Positions 53,763 to 63,678 of a stretch of DNA of 64,000 bases are shown here, in pieces. The notes under the pieces were generated by a model. That model saw only the letters and a list, made by a program, of their open reading frames with translations, made no database searches and was not told where the DNA came from. Every line of letters begins with the position of its first letter. Positions within the stretch are counted from its first letter, which is position 1. Source of the stretch: CAIXQW01 sp046049675 (GTDB lineage: Bacteria > Bacteroidota > Bacteroidia > Chitinophagales > Chitinophagaceae); NCBI GenBank assembly GCA_046049675.1, contig JBJORA010000106.1, forward strand, positions 1 to 64,000. Reading direction: 5' to 3'. Both the position numbers and the translations under genes were made by a program.

Positions 53763-55223
53763 CTATCTAAACACTTTAATCATTTGCGCAATACGTTCTT
53801 TGTCAAACGCCATTGCTGTCTTGCTATTGGCAACAGTCTCGCCTACTAGCTCTGCAAATTTATCGGGAAACTGATCTAACAATGCCGAATACTCATTGCA
53901 ATCTGCTAGCAATTTTTGAGAGCGGCCTTTACCACCCACTGGAAAATAAAATTCACAATCGCTTCTTGTTTTGCCGCCATCAATACAGTTTACGTATCTA
54001 TTATAGCTAGTGTACAAATCATCACGCTCTTTTACATATTGCTTCATTAGCTTGATAAAAAAATCATCTGAATATGGAAAGCTAACGGCAGTAGTAGCAC
54101 TTGTATTGTCAGATGATGTAACGACCGCTGGCTCGGTTTGTTCGGCTTTTGATTTTGGATCCACATAGTTAGGATCAGATGCAACCTTTTCATTGCACAT
54201 TACATATTGCCTATTGCCTATATGCAGCACTTTTATTAATTGATAATCTAATTTTAAGGTGTCCAATTTTGATGAGTTCTCACCCGCAACAAGCACTACA
54301 CCCCGTTGCGTCGGATAGTATAAGCTATCTTGTAAACGCCTTAGCTTATTGACATGCTTTTGCAATTCTGGAGCTGCCGCTTTTAGAGAAACAAGGCCTT
54401 TACTACCAAGCTCGTATAGCGCATCATTTAAACAAATTTGCAATGAACCATCTGCTTGCCTTACAGCATTTAATTTATCCCTTGTTTTAATTGCATCATA
54501 GTAGACCAAGTTTGTACTATTTGACTCTGCAATTGAGCGCATACTTACATAATACGCTTTATTTTGCGGAGACTTGAAATTATAGTCATATCTATACTCA
54601 CAAAAGAAAATATTTCCTTGAGCAACATATGCCTCTTTAATATGCGTTAATGATGGAAGCTTAATAAAACTTGCATTACTGTTTTGCAAATCATACTTCA
54701 CACACATTTCTTGTTGGAAATCAAATAAGTATATGGCATTAGTGAATTCGTCTACATATAAAATTTCAAAGTTGATGTATACATCGCCTTTAGGAAATAA
54801 GCTCTTAGGCACTGTAATTGGCGTGTAAGTATTAGTAGCTAGATTGTATTGATACATAATAACAACATCCTGTTTCTTCTTTCCATATGTATTAGATTTT
54901 GTAACGAAGTAAATACAGTTATTGATAATACGTGTAGGCCAGGTATTGTAGAATGAAATATCTCTAAGTACAGGCACATTGTAAAGCACCTTGTGATTTG
55001 AATTTAAGATTTGAATAGTATCCACCATGATGCTGCTATAGTACTCTTTATATAAGGCTAATAAACTATCATCAATTGCCCACATAAAAGGATCGTCATA
55101 ATCGTCGCGAACATTTATTGTGTATACATTTTTAAACTTTGTGGCTTGCGGTTGTGCTTGCACCTGTGTGCCTATGCCACTGGCAAAAAGGAGTACTATT
55201 AAAATCTGTTGCAATTTTCTCAT
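53763..55223 (-). CDS. Secreted protein, unrecognised
   Basis: 486 residues with signal peptide ending TQVQAQ. The first 330 residues alternate short strands ('VYINFEILYVDEFTNAIYLF', 'ASFIKLPSLTHIKEAYVAQG'), suggesting a beta-propeller-like fold. A helical tail after about 390 contains 'CIDGGKTRSDCEFYFPVGGK'. No T9SS sorting domain and no family recognised. A possible -7 box TAACTTTG lies at 55358-55365, about 130 bp upstream. The Sel1 gene follows closely. Confidence 0.75.
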   Translation of the reverse strand: MRKLQQILIVLLFASGIGTQVQAQPQATKFKNVYTINVRDDYDDPFMWAIDDSLLALYKEYYSSIMVDTIQILNSNHKVLYNVPVLRDISFYNTWPTRIINNCIYFVTKSNTYGKKKQDVVIMYQYNLATNTYTPITVPKSLFPKGDVYINFEILYVDEFTNAIYLFDFQQEMCVKYDLQNSNASFIKLPSLTHIKEAYVAQGNIFFCEYRYDYNFKSPQNKAYYVSMRSIAESNSTNLVYYDAIKTRDKLNAVRQADGSLQICLNDALYELGSKGLVSLKAAAPELQKHVNKLRRLQDSLYYPTQRGVVLVAGENSSKLDTLKLDYQLIKVLHIGNRQYVMCNEKVASDPNYVDPKSKAEQTEPAVVTSSDNTSATTAVSFPYSDDFFIKLMKQYVKERDDLYTSYNRYVNCIDGGKTRSDCEFYFPVGGKGRSQKLLADCNEYSALLDQFPDKFAELVGETVANSKTAMAFDKERIAQMIKVFR

Positions 55224-55535
55224 GGTAATATCGCTTAAAGTCTATGTTAACTGTATTTTTGTCTTCTTACTTTTTGCTATGGCATACTAATTATCTTAGC
55301 TTTTCACATTAGGAATTGAGCAAATTAATTTACCACCTGCAAACAAAGATTGAGTGGCAAAGTTAATTTGTATAGACTTGTCGGACAAAATTTATAAATC
55401 TTCGTTGGGAAGTACAGGGTGGTAAAATATTGGTTTATTAATTCGCTTGTAATAATTGATTTTACTTAAAGTGCTTTGAAGCAAAATTAAAAGCAGGGCG
55501 CGGGCAAACTGCGTAGTAAAATATCTTTATTTCGT
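55224..55535. other. Gene-free stretch
   Basis: 312 AT-rich bases with no credible gene or strong hairpin. The only thing of note is the TAACTTTG box at 55358-55365 on the leftward strand. Confidence 0.4.
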
Positions 55536-56096
55536 TCAATAAGCAATTGAATTAGTACGCTCAGGGACACAGTTCATATCGTCTAACTTCGTAGTTCTCA
55601 CATAGCCAACAGGATTATCTTTCGTTACTATATACTTGTCCCAGTATATCCAGTATTCAGTTTTGATATTATTATCTCTTTCAATGCGCAAGGTGATTGT
55701 TTTGTCTTTAGTTTTTACATCTATCGTGCCGCAATACGTCGGCGCTGAACGGTGCCTTGCAATATTGCCAATTGCCTTTAGCACATTGTGAACCTCTATC
55801 ATTTCCGCACCTTCCAAACGTTGACCACAAGCATAGATTTGAATATCATTAGCAGCCAACTCCTCTTTCAAAAATCTCTGTGCACGTTGTTCAAACATTG
55901 CATTGAGCATCATAAAAATTAGTCCTACCATCCACATTTGCGCGAACAGAAAAATTCCCAGTAGTTTGCGCTTTGTATTGCCACTCTTTAATTGCGTAAG
56001 CACTAACACAAGTCCAATCATCCCTACTAAGAATGAAATCAAAGTAAATGTCTTGAAATATTGGTAGAACTGATCAAATGCCTGTAAACTTTCCAT
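55536..56096 (-). CDS. Two-TM membrane protein, unrecognised
   Basis: 186 residues. Two membrane segments ('FTLISFLVGMIGLVLVLTQL' and 'LLGIFLFAQMWMVGLIFMML') followed by a 120-residue soluble domain ('DIQIYACGQRLEGAEMIEVH', 'YCGTIDVKTKDKTITLRIER', 'EYWIYWDKYIVT'). No family recognised. It starts 5 bp after the stop of the barrel gene upstream, so the two are probably cotranscribed. Confidence 0.75.
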   Translation of the reverse strand: MESLQAFDQFYQYFKTFTLISFLVGMIGLVLVLTQLKSGNTKRKLLGIFLFAQMWMVGLIFMMLNAMFEQRAQRFLKEELAANDIQIYACGQRLEGAEMIEVHNVLKAIGNIARHRSAPTYCGTIDVKTKDKTITLRIERDNNIKTEYWIYWDKYIVTKDNPVGYVRTTKLDDMNCVPERTNSIAY

Positions 56097-56101
56097 ATCT
56101 G

Positions 56102-56833
56102 CTACTGTATCTTATCTTCAAAATAATGCCTAGCAAATCCCTTATACGAAAACCCAAATGTAATGTCAGTATACCCTCTATCCAAAGAGGGGTGTAATTG
56201 CCTATAATTTGTAAACGAATAGCCGTACTTAACAAATACAGCAGCAAATTCAAATTCTCTAATAGTAAAGTACTTATTAATACCTAGGCCAAGTGTTGGG
56301 CTTTTGATTTTTGGAAATGTGAATTGCTGATTCAAGGAATCTTCATTAATCACCCTAAATGAACTTCTGGTATAGGCCACATACGGCTCTATGGCAAAAT
56401 TGTATTTTGTATTAATAGAGTACCCTAGCTGATACTCTACCCTAATCGGATTGAAGATGGCAGCACTCGTTAATACTTGACTGCCAAATGCTAATTCCTT
56501 TTGCGGAATAGTACTGCCAAGTTTAGTCTGCACACTTAAAGTAAAGTCACTAAATAATAGCCCAAAGGCTGCAGTTAATCCATTGTGCCTGCCAAACACT
56601 GCTTCTGTGCTTGAATTATATCGGTAACAACTATAAGCTAAGTCGAATCTCACACCAAAAGGCGTGACCTGATAGCAATTGAATGCTTTAAATACTTCTC
56701 GGTCTCCATATCTATACTCAATACGGTCTATATTTATTGTATCCTTGCCGCAGATTTTATCTCGCTCATAATTCTGAGCTTGCGTGTTGATACTGCAGGC
56801 GATGATGGCTAAGAGGATGAGCAGGTGGTTCAT
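56102..56833 (-). CDS. Putative outer-membrane beta-barrel protein
   Basis: 243 residues with signal peptide MNHLLILLAIIACSINTQAQ. Strand-rich body: 'FGVRFDLAYSCYRYNS', 'NKYFTIREFEFAAVFVKYGY' and 'GYTDITFGFSYKGFA'. Function unknown. The two-TM gene follows 5 bp after the stop. Confidence 0.78.
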   Translation of the reverse strand: MNHLLILLAIIACSINTQAQNYERDKICGKDTINIDRIEYRYGDREVFKAFNCYQVTPFGVRFDLAYSCYRYNSSTEAVFGRHNGLTAAFGLLFSDFTLSVQTKLGSTIPQKELAFGSQVLTSAAIFNPIRVEYQLGYSINTKYNFAIEPYVAYTRSSFRVINEDSLNQQFTFPKIKSPTLGLGINKYFTIREFEFAAVFVKYGYSFTNYRQLHPSLDRGYTDITFGFSYKGFARHYFEDKIQ

Positions 56834-57079
56834 ATATTGATGTTATTATTGCCTGGAGTTGATTTTAGTGCAGCAAATTGACATGCAATTAGCGATACAT
56901 GCTAGAATCAAAAGTAATTATTTCTCGCACAATAGTATACCTAAGGAAGTAAAAAATAAACACTAGCTGGCTTACATCGCACTAAAGCTAAGCTTAGGCC
57001 CATTGAAGGATATGACATTACAAACCAATTGCACCCCTATGGTTTGGCTACTTAACTAAAGCAGCATAATTCACCATCG

Positions 57080-58516
57080 CTAGTTTTTGGTTAGCCTAAG
57101 CGTTTTCGTTTTGCCACCTATGGTAAGTTGTAATTGATAATTTCCGTCAGGCATATCTTTTACATCAATACTAAAGTCAGATGAATTAATACCACTGCAA
57201 TTTGCTAGAACCTGACCATTGGTAGAAATTACCTTGTAAGACTCAACATTTTGTTCGCATTGGATATGTACAAGATTACTAGCAGGAATAGGGAATGCTT
57301 TCAGCGTAAGTTCTTGATTCAAGTTGTCGATACTAAGCATAGAAGCATCTTTAAATACTGTAGCTTGGCCAGCTGCGGTTAAACCACCTGGTGCTGCATA
57401 GTAGTCGCCTACAACAACAGTGCTACCTGATTTATCCATTGCAACGGAGTTACCCAAGGTGACGCTATTTGGCAAATGCAAACTATCTACAAGTACCCAA
57501 TCTGTACCTTGAAATTTATGTATCTTAGCATAATTTCCTGTCACACATCCAGAAATAAGTAAATCGCCACTACTATTAATGTCATTTTCATGTCCAAAGA
57601 GCAGACCGGAATACGAGATTATTTTACTTCCTTTTTGTGCCCAGTCACTACCATTCCATTCAAATATTTTAACATAGCCTTTTTCTGGAGCAACTCCTCT
57701 TCCTGCTGCAGCCATTATAGTACCGATACTATTTATTGTAATGCCTGTGCCAAAATAATCGCCAGAAACTTCGCCAAATATGTCTGTACCTTTTTGATTC
57801 CAATTGCTACCATTCCACTCATATACTATTAAACGCCCAGTCTTTACCAATGGGCTGTCGTGGTATGAAGCCCCTACCACAAGCGTAGTTCCTATAGAAT
57901 CAAGGGTAAGAAATTTGCCAAAATCATCACCAAGTATACCACTACTAAGGTCGCTACCTAATTGATTCCATGCACTGCCATTCCATTTAAACACCTTAAC
58001 ATAACCAGCTGCAATAGGATTAGCAGAAACTGCAAGCGTCGTTCCATCTGCACTTAAACTTATGCGATCACCGAACTCGTCGCCAATAGCAGTGCCTACT
58101 AAACTAGTACCACGTTGTATCCAGTTTGTGCCGTTAAATTCATAGATTTTCACGTACCCTGCATTAGGAGGATTAGCTATAAGTCCTGTCGCTCCAATGG
58201 CAAGAACATTGCCATCCTCGCTAAGCATTTGACTTTCCCCAAAAAAGTCGCCTGCACCATCACCATTAATTGCACTTCCCTTAGGCGTCCAGGTACCATT
58301 AGTAAATTCAAAAACTTGCACTTGCCCGACATTAGTAGCATTGATCATATCTTTACTCTGTGCTCCAACAGAAAACACCTGCCCATTACCGCTAATGCTT
58401 GTAGAAGTACCTAAGGCTTCGCCTGATTCTGTTCCACTTATTTGATTGCCTACTTGCAACCATTGGCCAAAGCAAAATGTTGGCAGCAAGATTAATAATA
58501 CGAGTACTCTTTTCAT
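57080..58516 (-). CDS. FG-GAP-like beta-propeller protein with T9SS type A sorting domain
   Basis: 478 residues with signal peptide MKRVLVLLILLPTFCFGQ. About seven blade-like repeats of the form 'GYVKIYEFNGTNWIQRGTSL ... GDEFGDRISLSADGTTLAV' fill residues 20-390. A T9SS type A domain closes it ('AFPIPASNLVHIQ ... MPDGNYQLQLTIGGK ... LRLTKN'). Likely exported to the surface or medium. A TAACTTTG box lies 45 bp upstream. Single-gene unit. Confidence 0.9.
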   Translation of the reverse strand: MKRVLVLLILLPTFCFGQWLQVGNQISGTESGEALGTSTSISGNGQVFSVGAQSKDMINATNVGQVQVFEFTNGTWTPKGSAINGDGAGDFFGESQMLSEDGNVLAIGATGLIANPPNAGYVKIYEFNGTNWIQRGTSLVGTAIGDEFGDRISLSADGTTLAVSANPIAAGYVKVFKWNGSAWNQLGSDLSSGILGDDFGKFLTLDSIGTTLVVGASYHDSPLVKTGRLIVYEWNGSNWNQKGTDIFGEVSGDYFGTGITINSIGTIMAAAGRGVAPEKGYVKIFEWNGSDWAQKGSKIISYSGLLFGHENDINSSGDLLISGCVTGNYAKIHKFQGTDWVLVDSLHLPNSVTLGNSVAMDKSGSTVVVGDYYAAPGGLTAAGQATVFKDASMLSIDNLNQELTLKAFPIPASNLVHIQCEQNVESYKVISTNGQVLANCSGINSSDFSIDVKDMPDGNYQLQLTIGGKTKTLRLTKN

Positions 58517-58561
58517 TGCAAACTTTCTTTTTCAGTGTTTTGGGACTTTATTCTATGATAG

Positions 58562-58569
58562 CAAAGTTA
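58562..58569 (-). promoter_or_regulatory. Candidate -7 box (TAACTTTG)
   Basis: Exact TAnnTTTG on the leftward strand, 45 bp before the start at 58516. Confidence 0.4.
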
Positions 58570-58645
58570 TCATTTTGTAAGGACAATTTTCCTACGTTTT
58601 TTTTGCAAATTGATGCAATGATAGGCTTTTGATTTAGCAACTTGT

Positions 58646-58673
58646 CCATTATCTCTCGTGATAGAGATAGTGG
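58646..58673. repeat. Imperfect 11-bp-arm palindrome
   Basis: CCATTATCTCT and AGAGATAGTGG pair with one G-T, around a 6-base loop, in the otherwise gene-free 58517-58833 interval. There is no T-run. The 16-mer GATTTAGCAACTTGTC just before it (58631-58646) recurs at 60380-60395. Confidence 0.45.
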
Positions 58674-58833
58674 TGGGTTAAAGAAATATACTTTTAGCAT
58701 ACCTCAATAAGGCTTTTACATCACTAAACACAGTATATGTTGTCAGTTTAGCAATCTACTAAAGCATGTATTCCATAACATATTGAGCTATGGACGGTGA
58801 TATGCATGAGCAAATCCTTATACAGCGTGAGAT

Positions 58834-59436
58834 TTAATTGTAATCACAATTTCGCACAAGTAGGTAAAACTCATTTGTGCTGATATCAAAAACTATAAAG
58901 GAAAAAAAAGTGTGTAGCTGCCAACCATCATTCCAATCGTCAAAAGAAACGAAAAATCTAAAATTTTTACCATTATTTCTAGTCATACCATTTACAAACC
59001 TATTTGCCAAATACCATGTCCATAAATATGAATACTCCCACAAAATATTACAAGTTGCTTGCTTAGTTAATTCTCTCTTAAACAAAGACTTGCTTACACA
59101 ATAAAATCGCATTGCATTTATACTTTCTTTAGTATCTATCGCTAGGTCAAAAATTATTTCTGGTTCTGTTGCTAAGTCTTCCTCAATCTCTGAAGCAGCG
59201 CAGAGCAATAAATGCAAATACTCTAATTGGTCCTTTCCAACAGCAATTTTAAGCCCGTCAAAGAAAGAATTTTTGTAATACTTTTTCAACAGAGCATTTG
59301 TACTAAAATCCTTAGGTAAGGAATTACTTATTACCTTATACTTGGCAAATATGCAGAGGCCATTATAAGTTGAAGGTTTGTATTTTCGAATATATTCGGG
59401 GTCTGAAATAAACAGTTTACTAAGTTGAATATCCAT
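58834..59436 (-). CDS. Protein of unknown function
   Basis: 200 residues from the ATG at 59436 (an ATG at 59463 adds nine). No signal peptide. Mixed alpha/beta with many aromatics: 'LFISDPEYIRKYKPSTYNGL', 'QLEYLHLLLCAASEIEEDLA', 'EYSYLWTWYLANRFVNGMTR', 'FFVSFDDWNDGWQLHTFFSF'. I recognise no family. The composition is somewhat more AT-rich than its neighbours. It stands alone. Confidence 0.65.
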   Translation of the reverse strand: MDIQLSKLFISDPEYIRKYKPSTYNGLCIFAKYKVISNSLPKDFSTNALLKKYYKNSFFDGLKIAVGKDQLEYLHLLLCAASEIEEDLATEPEIIFDLAIDTKESINAMRFYCVSKSLFKRELTKQATCNILWEYSYLWTWYLANRFVNGMTRNNGKNFRFFVSFDDWNDGWQLHTFFSFIVFDISTNEFYLLVRNCDYN

Positions 59437-59626
59437 AACTTCTTGCTTTACGTAGCTGGACAAATATGAATAGTTAATGGTGCATATCCCATAGTGATTG
59501 AGTTAATAGCGCTTTGGACAAAGCCCAGCGACTTAAGGCATATGTGCAGCGCTTTCATATTCAAAAATAGTCATTTATTGAGCATTACTACACTATAGCA
59601 TACAAATAATACAGACTGCCCAGCCA

Positions 59627-60349
59627 TTAAGCACTTTCGCCTTTAAAATTTCTTAATGCAATTTCCATACTCCACCAGTATTTTTCTTTGGTTAAACGAG
59701 TCCAACTTAAGTAGTCGAACTGCCCCAAATACAGCCATTCCCATACTAAATCGTTTGCGCTCATTACTGCACTAATTTCTTTGCGTATTGCCTTCAGTTC
59801 TTGCTGCTGTATACCTGCTGCTGCAAGAATCTCTTCGTTTTTGATAACTTCTTCTTCATCAAAGTCGGTATCCAAAAATGGCCAATTAATACGTTCCCAA
59901 ATATCAATTCTGGCTGCTATCGGAATGGCTGCAGCTTCACAGAATTTTTCTATATCATTCTTTTCAATATTTGCCACAAACACCACTTCTCTATCCTTAG
60001 TTACAAAAGAAATTGGCCAGGTGTTAATGCAGCACTCTTCTATATTATGTGCTTCCAAGCGCCGACTAACATGTAACTCACTGCACTCAAAGTAGTAACC
60101 GTCTGGGAATAATATACTACTTCCTTCTAGTATTGCTGGCCTTTCAGTAAAGTGTTTATAATACTTCTGTGTATGCCGATGTTGCCATAATTTCCGCAGT
60201 GTTAAAAATGAAAAAGAAATTCCTACAAGAAGAAAGGTGCAATTTGCAAATCCCACTTTACCATAAATCAACCATGGTATTCCAATTAGTAGGCACAGAA
60301 GAGGTAATCGCAACTGCTGCAAAATTTCTCTATGGAGGTAATACTTCAT
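59627..60349 (-). CDS. Two-TM membrane protein of unknown function
   Basis: 240 residues. Two N-terminal membrane segments ('LPLLCLLIGIPWLIYGKVGF' and 'CTFLLVGISFSFLTL') followed by a charged cytoplasmic domain ('RPAILEGSSILFPDGYYFEC', 'DTDFDEEEVIKNEEILAAAG', 'WEWLYLGQFDYLSWTRLTKE'). No family recognised. No close neighbour suggests a role. Confidence 0.7.
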   Translation of the reverse strand: MKYYLHREILQQLRLPLLCLLIGIPWLIYGKVGFANCTFLLVGISFSFLTLRKLWQHRHTQKYYKHFTERPAILEGSSILFPDGYYFECSELHVSRRLEAHNIEECCINTWPISFVTKDREVVFVANIEKNDIEKFCEAAAIPIAARIDIWERINWPFLDTDFDEEEVIKNEEILAAAGIQQQELKAIRKEISAVMSANDLVWEWLYLGQFDYLSWTRLTKEKYWWSMEIALRNFKGESA

Positions 60350-60380
60350 TATAGGTACTAGCGCATAGCAAGTCTACTAG

Positions 60381-60406
60381 ATTTAGCAACTTGTCTTTTG
60401 CTAAAT
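60381..60406. repeat. 9-bp inverted repeat (ATTTAGCAA/TTGCTAAAT)
   Basis: A perfect inverted repeat with an 8-base loop, 30 bp upstream of the two-TM gene and on the 3' side of no gene. It shares the word GATTTAGCAACTTGTC with 58631-58646. Confidence 0.35.
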
Positions 60407-60538
60407 GTTTGCACAATGAAAGGTAAAGAAATTTTTGCGATTTTTGAGCGAAAACAAATGTAAAAGCTGCACTTGTCAATGCCTATCATTTTATAGAATG
60501 GCAAAACAATTAATGCAATAAACAACACTAGTGCATCC

Positions 60539-61858
60539 CTACAACGGTATCGGCGCTAGCAGCGTCTTCTCCCATTCCGCCAACATCAATTTCATTTTTT
60601 CAAAGCGAGCCTTTTCAATGTCTTTCAAATTGTTCTTTTCTTCTCTATCTATACTTAAATCAAATAAGTATTCGCCTTTCTCATCAATCAAGTATTTCCA
60701 TTTTCCATCTCTAACTGCCTTTTGCTTTTTTCGTTGAAATACACGCCAATAAAGTGTTCTGTCAATTTTTGCAACTTTACCGGTTAATACTGGCATGACA
60801 TCAATACCATCAAGCGGAAACTTTTTATTCGTTTTAGCTTTTGCAGCTTTAAGCATGGTGGCTGTCCAATCCATGGTAGTAACCACTTGTTCTGACGTGA
60901 TACCCTCGCTTATTTTACCGGGCCATCTAACAATAGCAGGTACGCGTATGCCACCTTCCCACAAGGTAAATTTGGCTTGCGTTAAACCACCATTATCTGA
61001 GTATTTTTCGCCACCATTGTCGTTCGTAAAAATTACAAGCGTATTTTTTAGTTGCTGTTCATCCAAAGCCGCCATTATACTACCAATGCCATCGTCCAGG
61101 CTCTTCATCATGGCTTCATAAATTTCGGGAGAGCCACCACTAGAAAAATTAAGTGAATCTGGGTAAGGCAAATCTGTTGGTCCTTGCCAAGGCCAGTGAG
61201 GTGCAGTATAGGTTAGCATTAGAAAAAATGGTTTCTGATGCTTTTGCTTGATGAATGATACAGCCTTCTGAGAAAATAAATCAGTAAGATAACCTTCTGT
61301 ATAATTCAAAGTATCATTCTCGTACAAATCGTGTGCTCTTGTTCCGTTTTCTCCTTTGTGAGATATATAATCGGCACCTCCACTATGAATACCAAAAAAA
61401 TAGTCAAATCCATTTTGCATTGGGCTTTGATGTGGCATAAAGCCTAAATGCCATTTGCCAATTATTACCGTTTCATAACCGCTAGCTTTCATCATGGCTC
61501 CCAAAGAAGGAATTTCTTTTGTAATACCAAATGCGCTATCTTTTTTTGGACTTCGCAATGGCTCTAGCAAACCAAGTGGTGTTTTTGCAGGATAGCGACC
61601 AGTAATTAATGCTGTGCGTGTAGGTGTGCACACGGGTGCAGCTGCATAAGCATTGCTAAACTTTACACCTTGTGCAGCTAGTCTATCTAAATGAGGTGTT
61701 GCAAATTTTTTATTGCCATAGCAGCTTAAATCACCGTAGCCCATATCGTCGGTCATGATGTAGATAATATTTGGACGCTGCGCTTGTAGCGTTTTAGCAC
61801 ATAATAGTGTTAAGCAAAGCAGCGCACATCTTGCAATAGATAGTTGATTGACTTTCAT
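60539..61858 (-). CDS. Arylsulfatase-type sulfatase
   Basis: 439 residues with signal peptide ending KTLQAQ. 'IIYIMTDDMGYGDLSCYG' gives metal Asp37/Asp38; 'APVCTPTRTALITGRYP' holds C77 of the CxPxR motif, which must be oxidised to formylglycine. 'IIGKWHLG', 'FTNDNGG' and 'RVPAIVRWPGKI' complete the active site. Periplasmic sulfate-ester hydrolysis, perhaps of sulfated glycans. No maturase or glycan-utilisation genes are in the window. Confidence 0.95.
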   Translation of the reverse strand: MKVNQLSIARCALLCLTLLCAKTLQAQRPNIIYIMTDDMGYGDLSCYGNKKFATPHLDRLAAQGVKFSNAYAAAPVCTPTRTALITGRYPAKTPLGLLEPLRSPKKDSAFGITKEIPSLGAMMKASGYETVIIGKWHLGFMPHQSPMQNGFDYFFGIHSGGADYISHKGENGTRAHDLYENDTLNYTEGYLTDLFSQKAVSFIKQKHQKPFFLMLTYTAPHWPWQGPTDLPYPDSLNFSSGGSPEIYEAMMKSLDDGIGSIMAALDEQQLKNTLVIFTNDNGGEKYSDNGGLTQAKFTLWEGGIRVPAIVRWPGKISEGITSEQVVTTMDWTATMLKAAKAKTNKKFPLDGIDVMPVLTGKVAKIDRTLYWRVFQRKKQKAVRDGKWKYLIDEKGEYLFDLSIDREEKNNLKDIEKARFEKMKLMLAEWEKTLLAPIPL

Positions 61859-61986
61859 TGTGTGTTGACGGAATGAAAAATATTGTTTTGCGTTTGTGCA
61901 AAGTAAATCAAATCCGAAGGATTAAAGCAGCATTAATGCCGAAGTAAAAGCATGCATTCTTGTGCGAGCCCAACAAACTCAAAAAT

Positions 61987-63678
61987 CTACTCCGCCATCA
62001 ACTGCGTCTTCACCGTATAAACACCATGATGATCAAATACAAATAACAGCAGTCCTTTATTGTGCAGTGTAAGCTCTGTTTTGCCTTTGATAAGGCTTTG
62101 CGTTAGCACACACTGACCGAGCGTATTGTAAATTTTCAAATCGCAATTTCTGTCGCACTTTACAAAGGTTTTACCAGTACTTGGATTAGGATAAACGCTG
62201 GCAACTACAGGCGAATGTGAGTGGTGCGTATTTAATGTGCCGCTATTGGAATCAACTACAATAAACTGCCCCATCATGCCACCATCTTCGTGTGCCATAT
62301 TATGACAGTGATACATGTATGGCGTAAGTGAATCTGCAAAGTCGGTAAATTGTGTAATGAAGCGTGTGGTTGAAAAAGCCTCAACAAAAATAACATCCTT
62401 AAGACCTTGTTCCGATACTGGCGGAGGCAAGCCATCTTTATCTAAAACCATAAACTGTACGTCGTGCAAGTGAAATGGATGTCCTAGAAAAGAAGTATTG
62501 CGCAACTCCCAAATTTCGGTTGAGCCCAATTGTATAATATGGTTGATGGTATGATGGTCGTATACCACACTGTCAAACGAAAACGGCACACCAACGCCAC
62601 CTGTCAAACGAATTTTTCGGATGGTATCTGCATCTGCTGCGTTCCAGCCAGCAATGGTCGTTAGCGTAGCACTTGGATCAAAAGCAACAGGTGTACTTGT
62701 AGGAGCCTTTACTCTAATTTCCATCAATGCGTAATCAGCAGAATCGTACGGATTGGCGCCCATACCTCCGCCACCTGCCGCTCCACCTGGAATAAAAGGT
62801 CCTATTTCTGTACCATAACACATTAGGTAATAAACACTATCCTTAAGGCCAGTGAAATCTATAACAATTTCAGAACGTTCGCCATTGACGATGCGCAAAC
62901 GATTCATCTGGCGAGGTTGCGGCGTTAAGCTGCCATCGGTAGCAATTTGATGAAACTGTCTATCATCGCTTAAGCCAAGCATATATACGCGGCGACTAGA
63001 ACCGTTCAACATTCTAAAGCGTACAGGTTGCGCGGGTACTTCTAAATAAGGCTTCACCACACCATTAATGGTCATTACTGTATCCCAAGGGCCTGTCAAA
63101 GCAATTTGTCCGTTATTGGCCTTTAGAATTTTACTTTGAAACACTAACGGAAAGTCGTCCACACCATAAGTGCGTGGCAAGGCTTTTGATGCTTCTTCGT
63201 TGTCTTTTACGATGATTAGGCCAACAGCACCTTTTGCAACTTGCTCTTCTGTTTTCATGTGCAGATGCGGATGATACCAATAGGTAGCGGCTTTGTCCAT
63301 TACCTTAAATGTTGGCGACCATGTTTGCCCTGGCAAGATAATCTGATGTGGTCCACCATCTGCAATAGCAGGAATATGCAAGCCATGCCAATGCGTAGTA
63401 CTTGTATCGCTAAGGTTATTGGTGACGTTTAGTGTAACCGAATCGCCGTGTCGCATTATAAGCGTTGGGCCAAATATTGCGCTATTATATCCATTGGTTG
63501 CAGTATTTACACCAGGATAAAATTGATGCGAGCCTGCTTGTAAGTTTAGATTAAAACTGGTACCGCTCAAAGTATCCATTATATAAAGCGGCTGCGTAAA
63601 TGGTTGGGCTGTAGCTTTTATACTCAGGCAAATAAATGCCAAGGTAGCAAGGATGCCTATTTGCTTCATTCGTTTCAT
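61987..63678 (-). CDS. Multicopper oxidase with T9SS type A sorting domain
   Basis: 563 residues from the ATG at 63678 (the frame runs to 63852, but MKRMKQIGILATLAFICLSI begins the signal peptide). All four copper motifs are intact: 'THWHGLH', 'YWYHPHLHM', 'HPFHLHDVQ' and 'YMYHCHNMAHEDGGMMG', with Met as the T1 axial ligand. CotA/bilirubin-oxidase or CueO-like. A T9SS domain ends it ('VYPNPSTGKTFVKC ... LTLHNKGLLLFVF'), so it is probably on the outer surface. Substrate (Cu(I), Mn, phenolics) cannot be told. Confidence 0.94.
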   Translation of the reverse strand: MKRMKQIGILATLAFICLSIKATAQPFTQPLYIMDTLSGTSFNLNLQAGSHQFYPGVNTATNGYNSAIFGPTLIMRHGDSVTLNVTNNLSDTSTTHWHGLHIPAIADGGPHQIILPGQTWSPTFKVMDKAATYWYHPHLHMKTEEQVAKGAVGLIIVKDNEEASKALPRTYGVDDFPLVFQSKILKANNGQIALTGPWDTVMTINGVVKPYLEVPAQPVRFRMLNGSSRRVYMLGLSDDRQFHQIATDGSLTPQPRQMNRLRIVNGERSEIVIDFTGLKDSVYYLMCYGTEIGPFIPGGAAGGGGMGANPYDSADYALMEIRVKAPTSTPVAFDPSATLTTIAGWNAADADTIRKIRLTGGVGVPFSFDSVVYDHHTINHIIQLGSTEIWELRNTSFLGHPFHLHDVQFMVLDKDGLPPPVSEQGLKDVIFVEAFSTTRFITQFTDFADSLTPYMYHCHNMAHEDGGMMGQFIVVDSNSGTLNTHHSHSPVVASVYPNPSTGKTFVKCDRNCDLKIYNTLGQCVLTQSLIKGKTELTLHNKGLLLFVFDHHGVYTVKTQLMAE

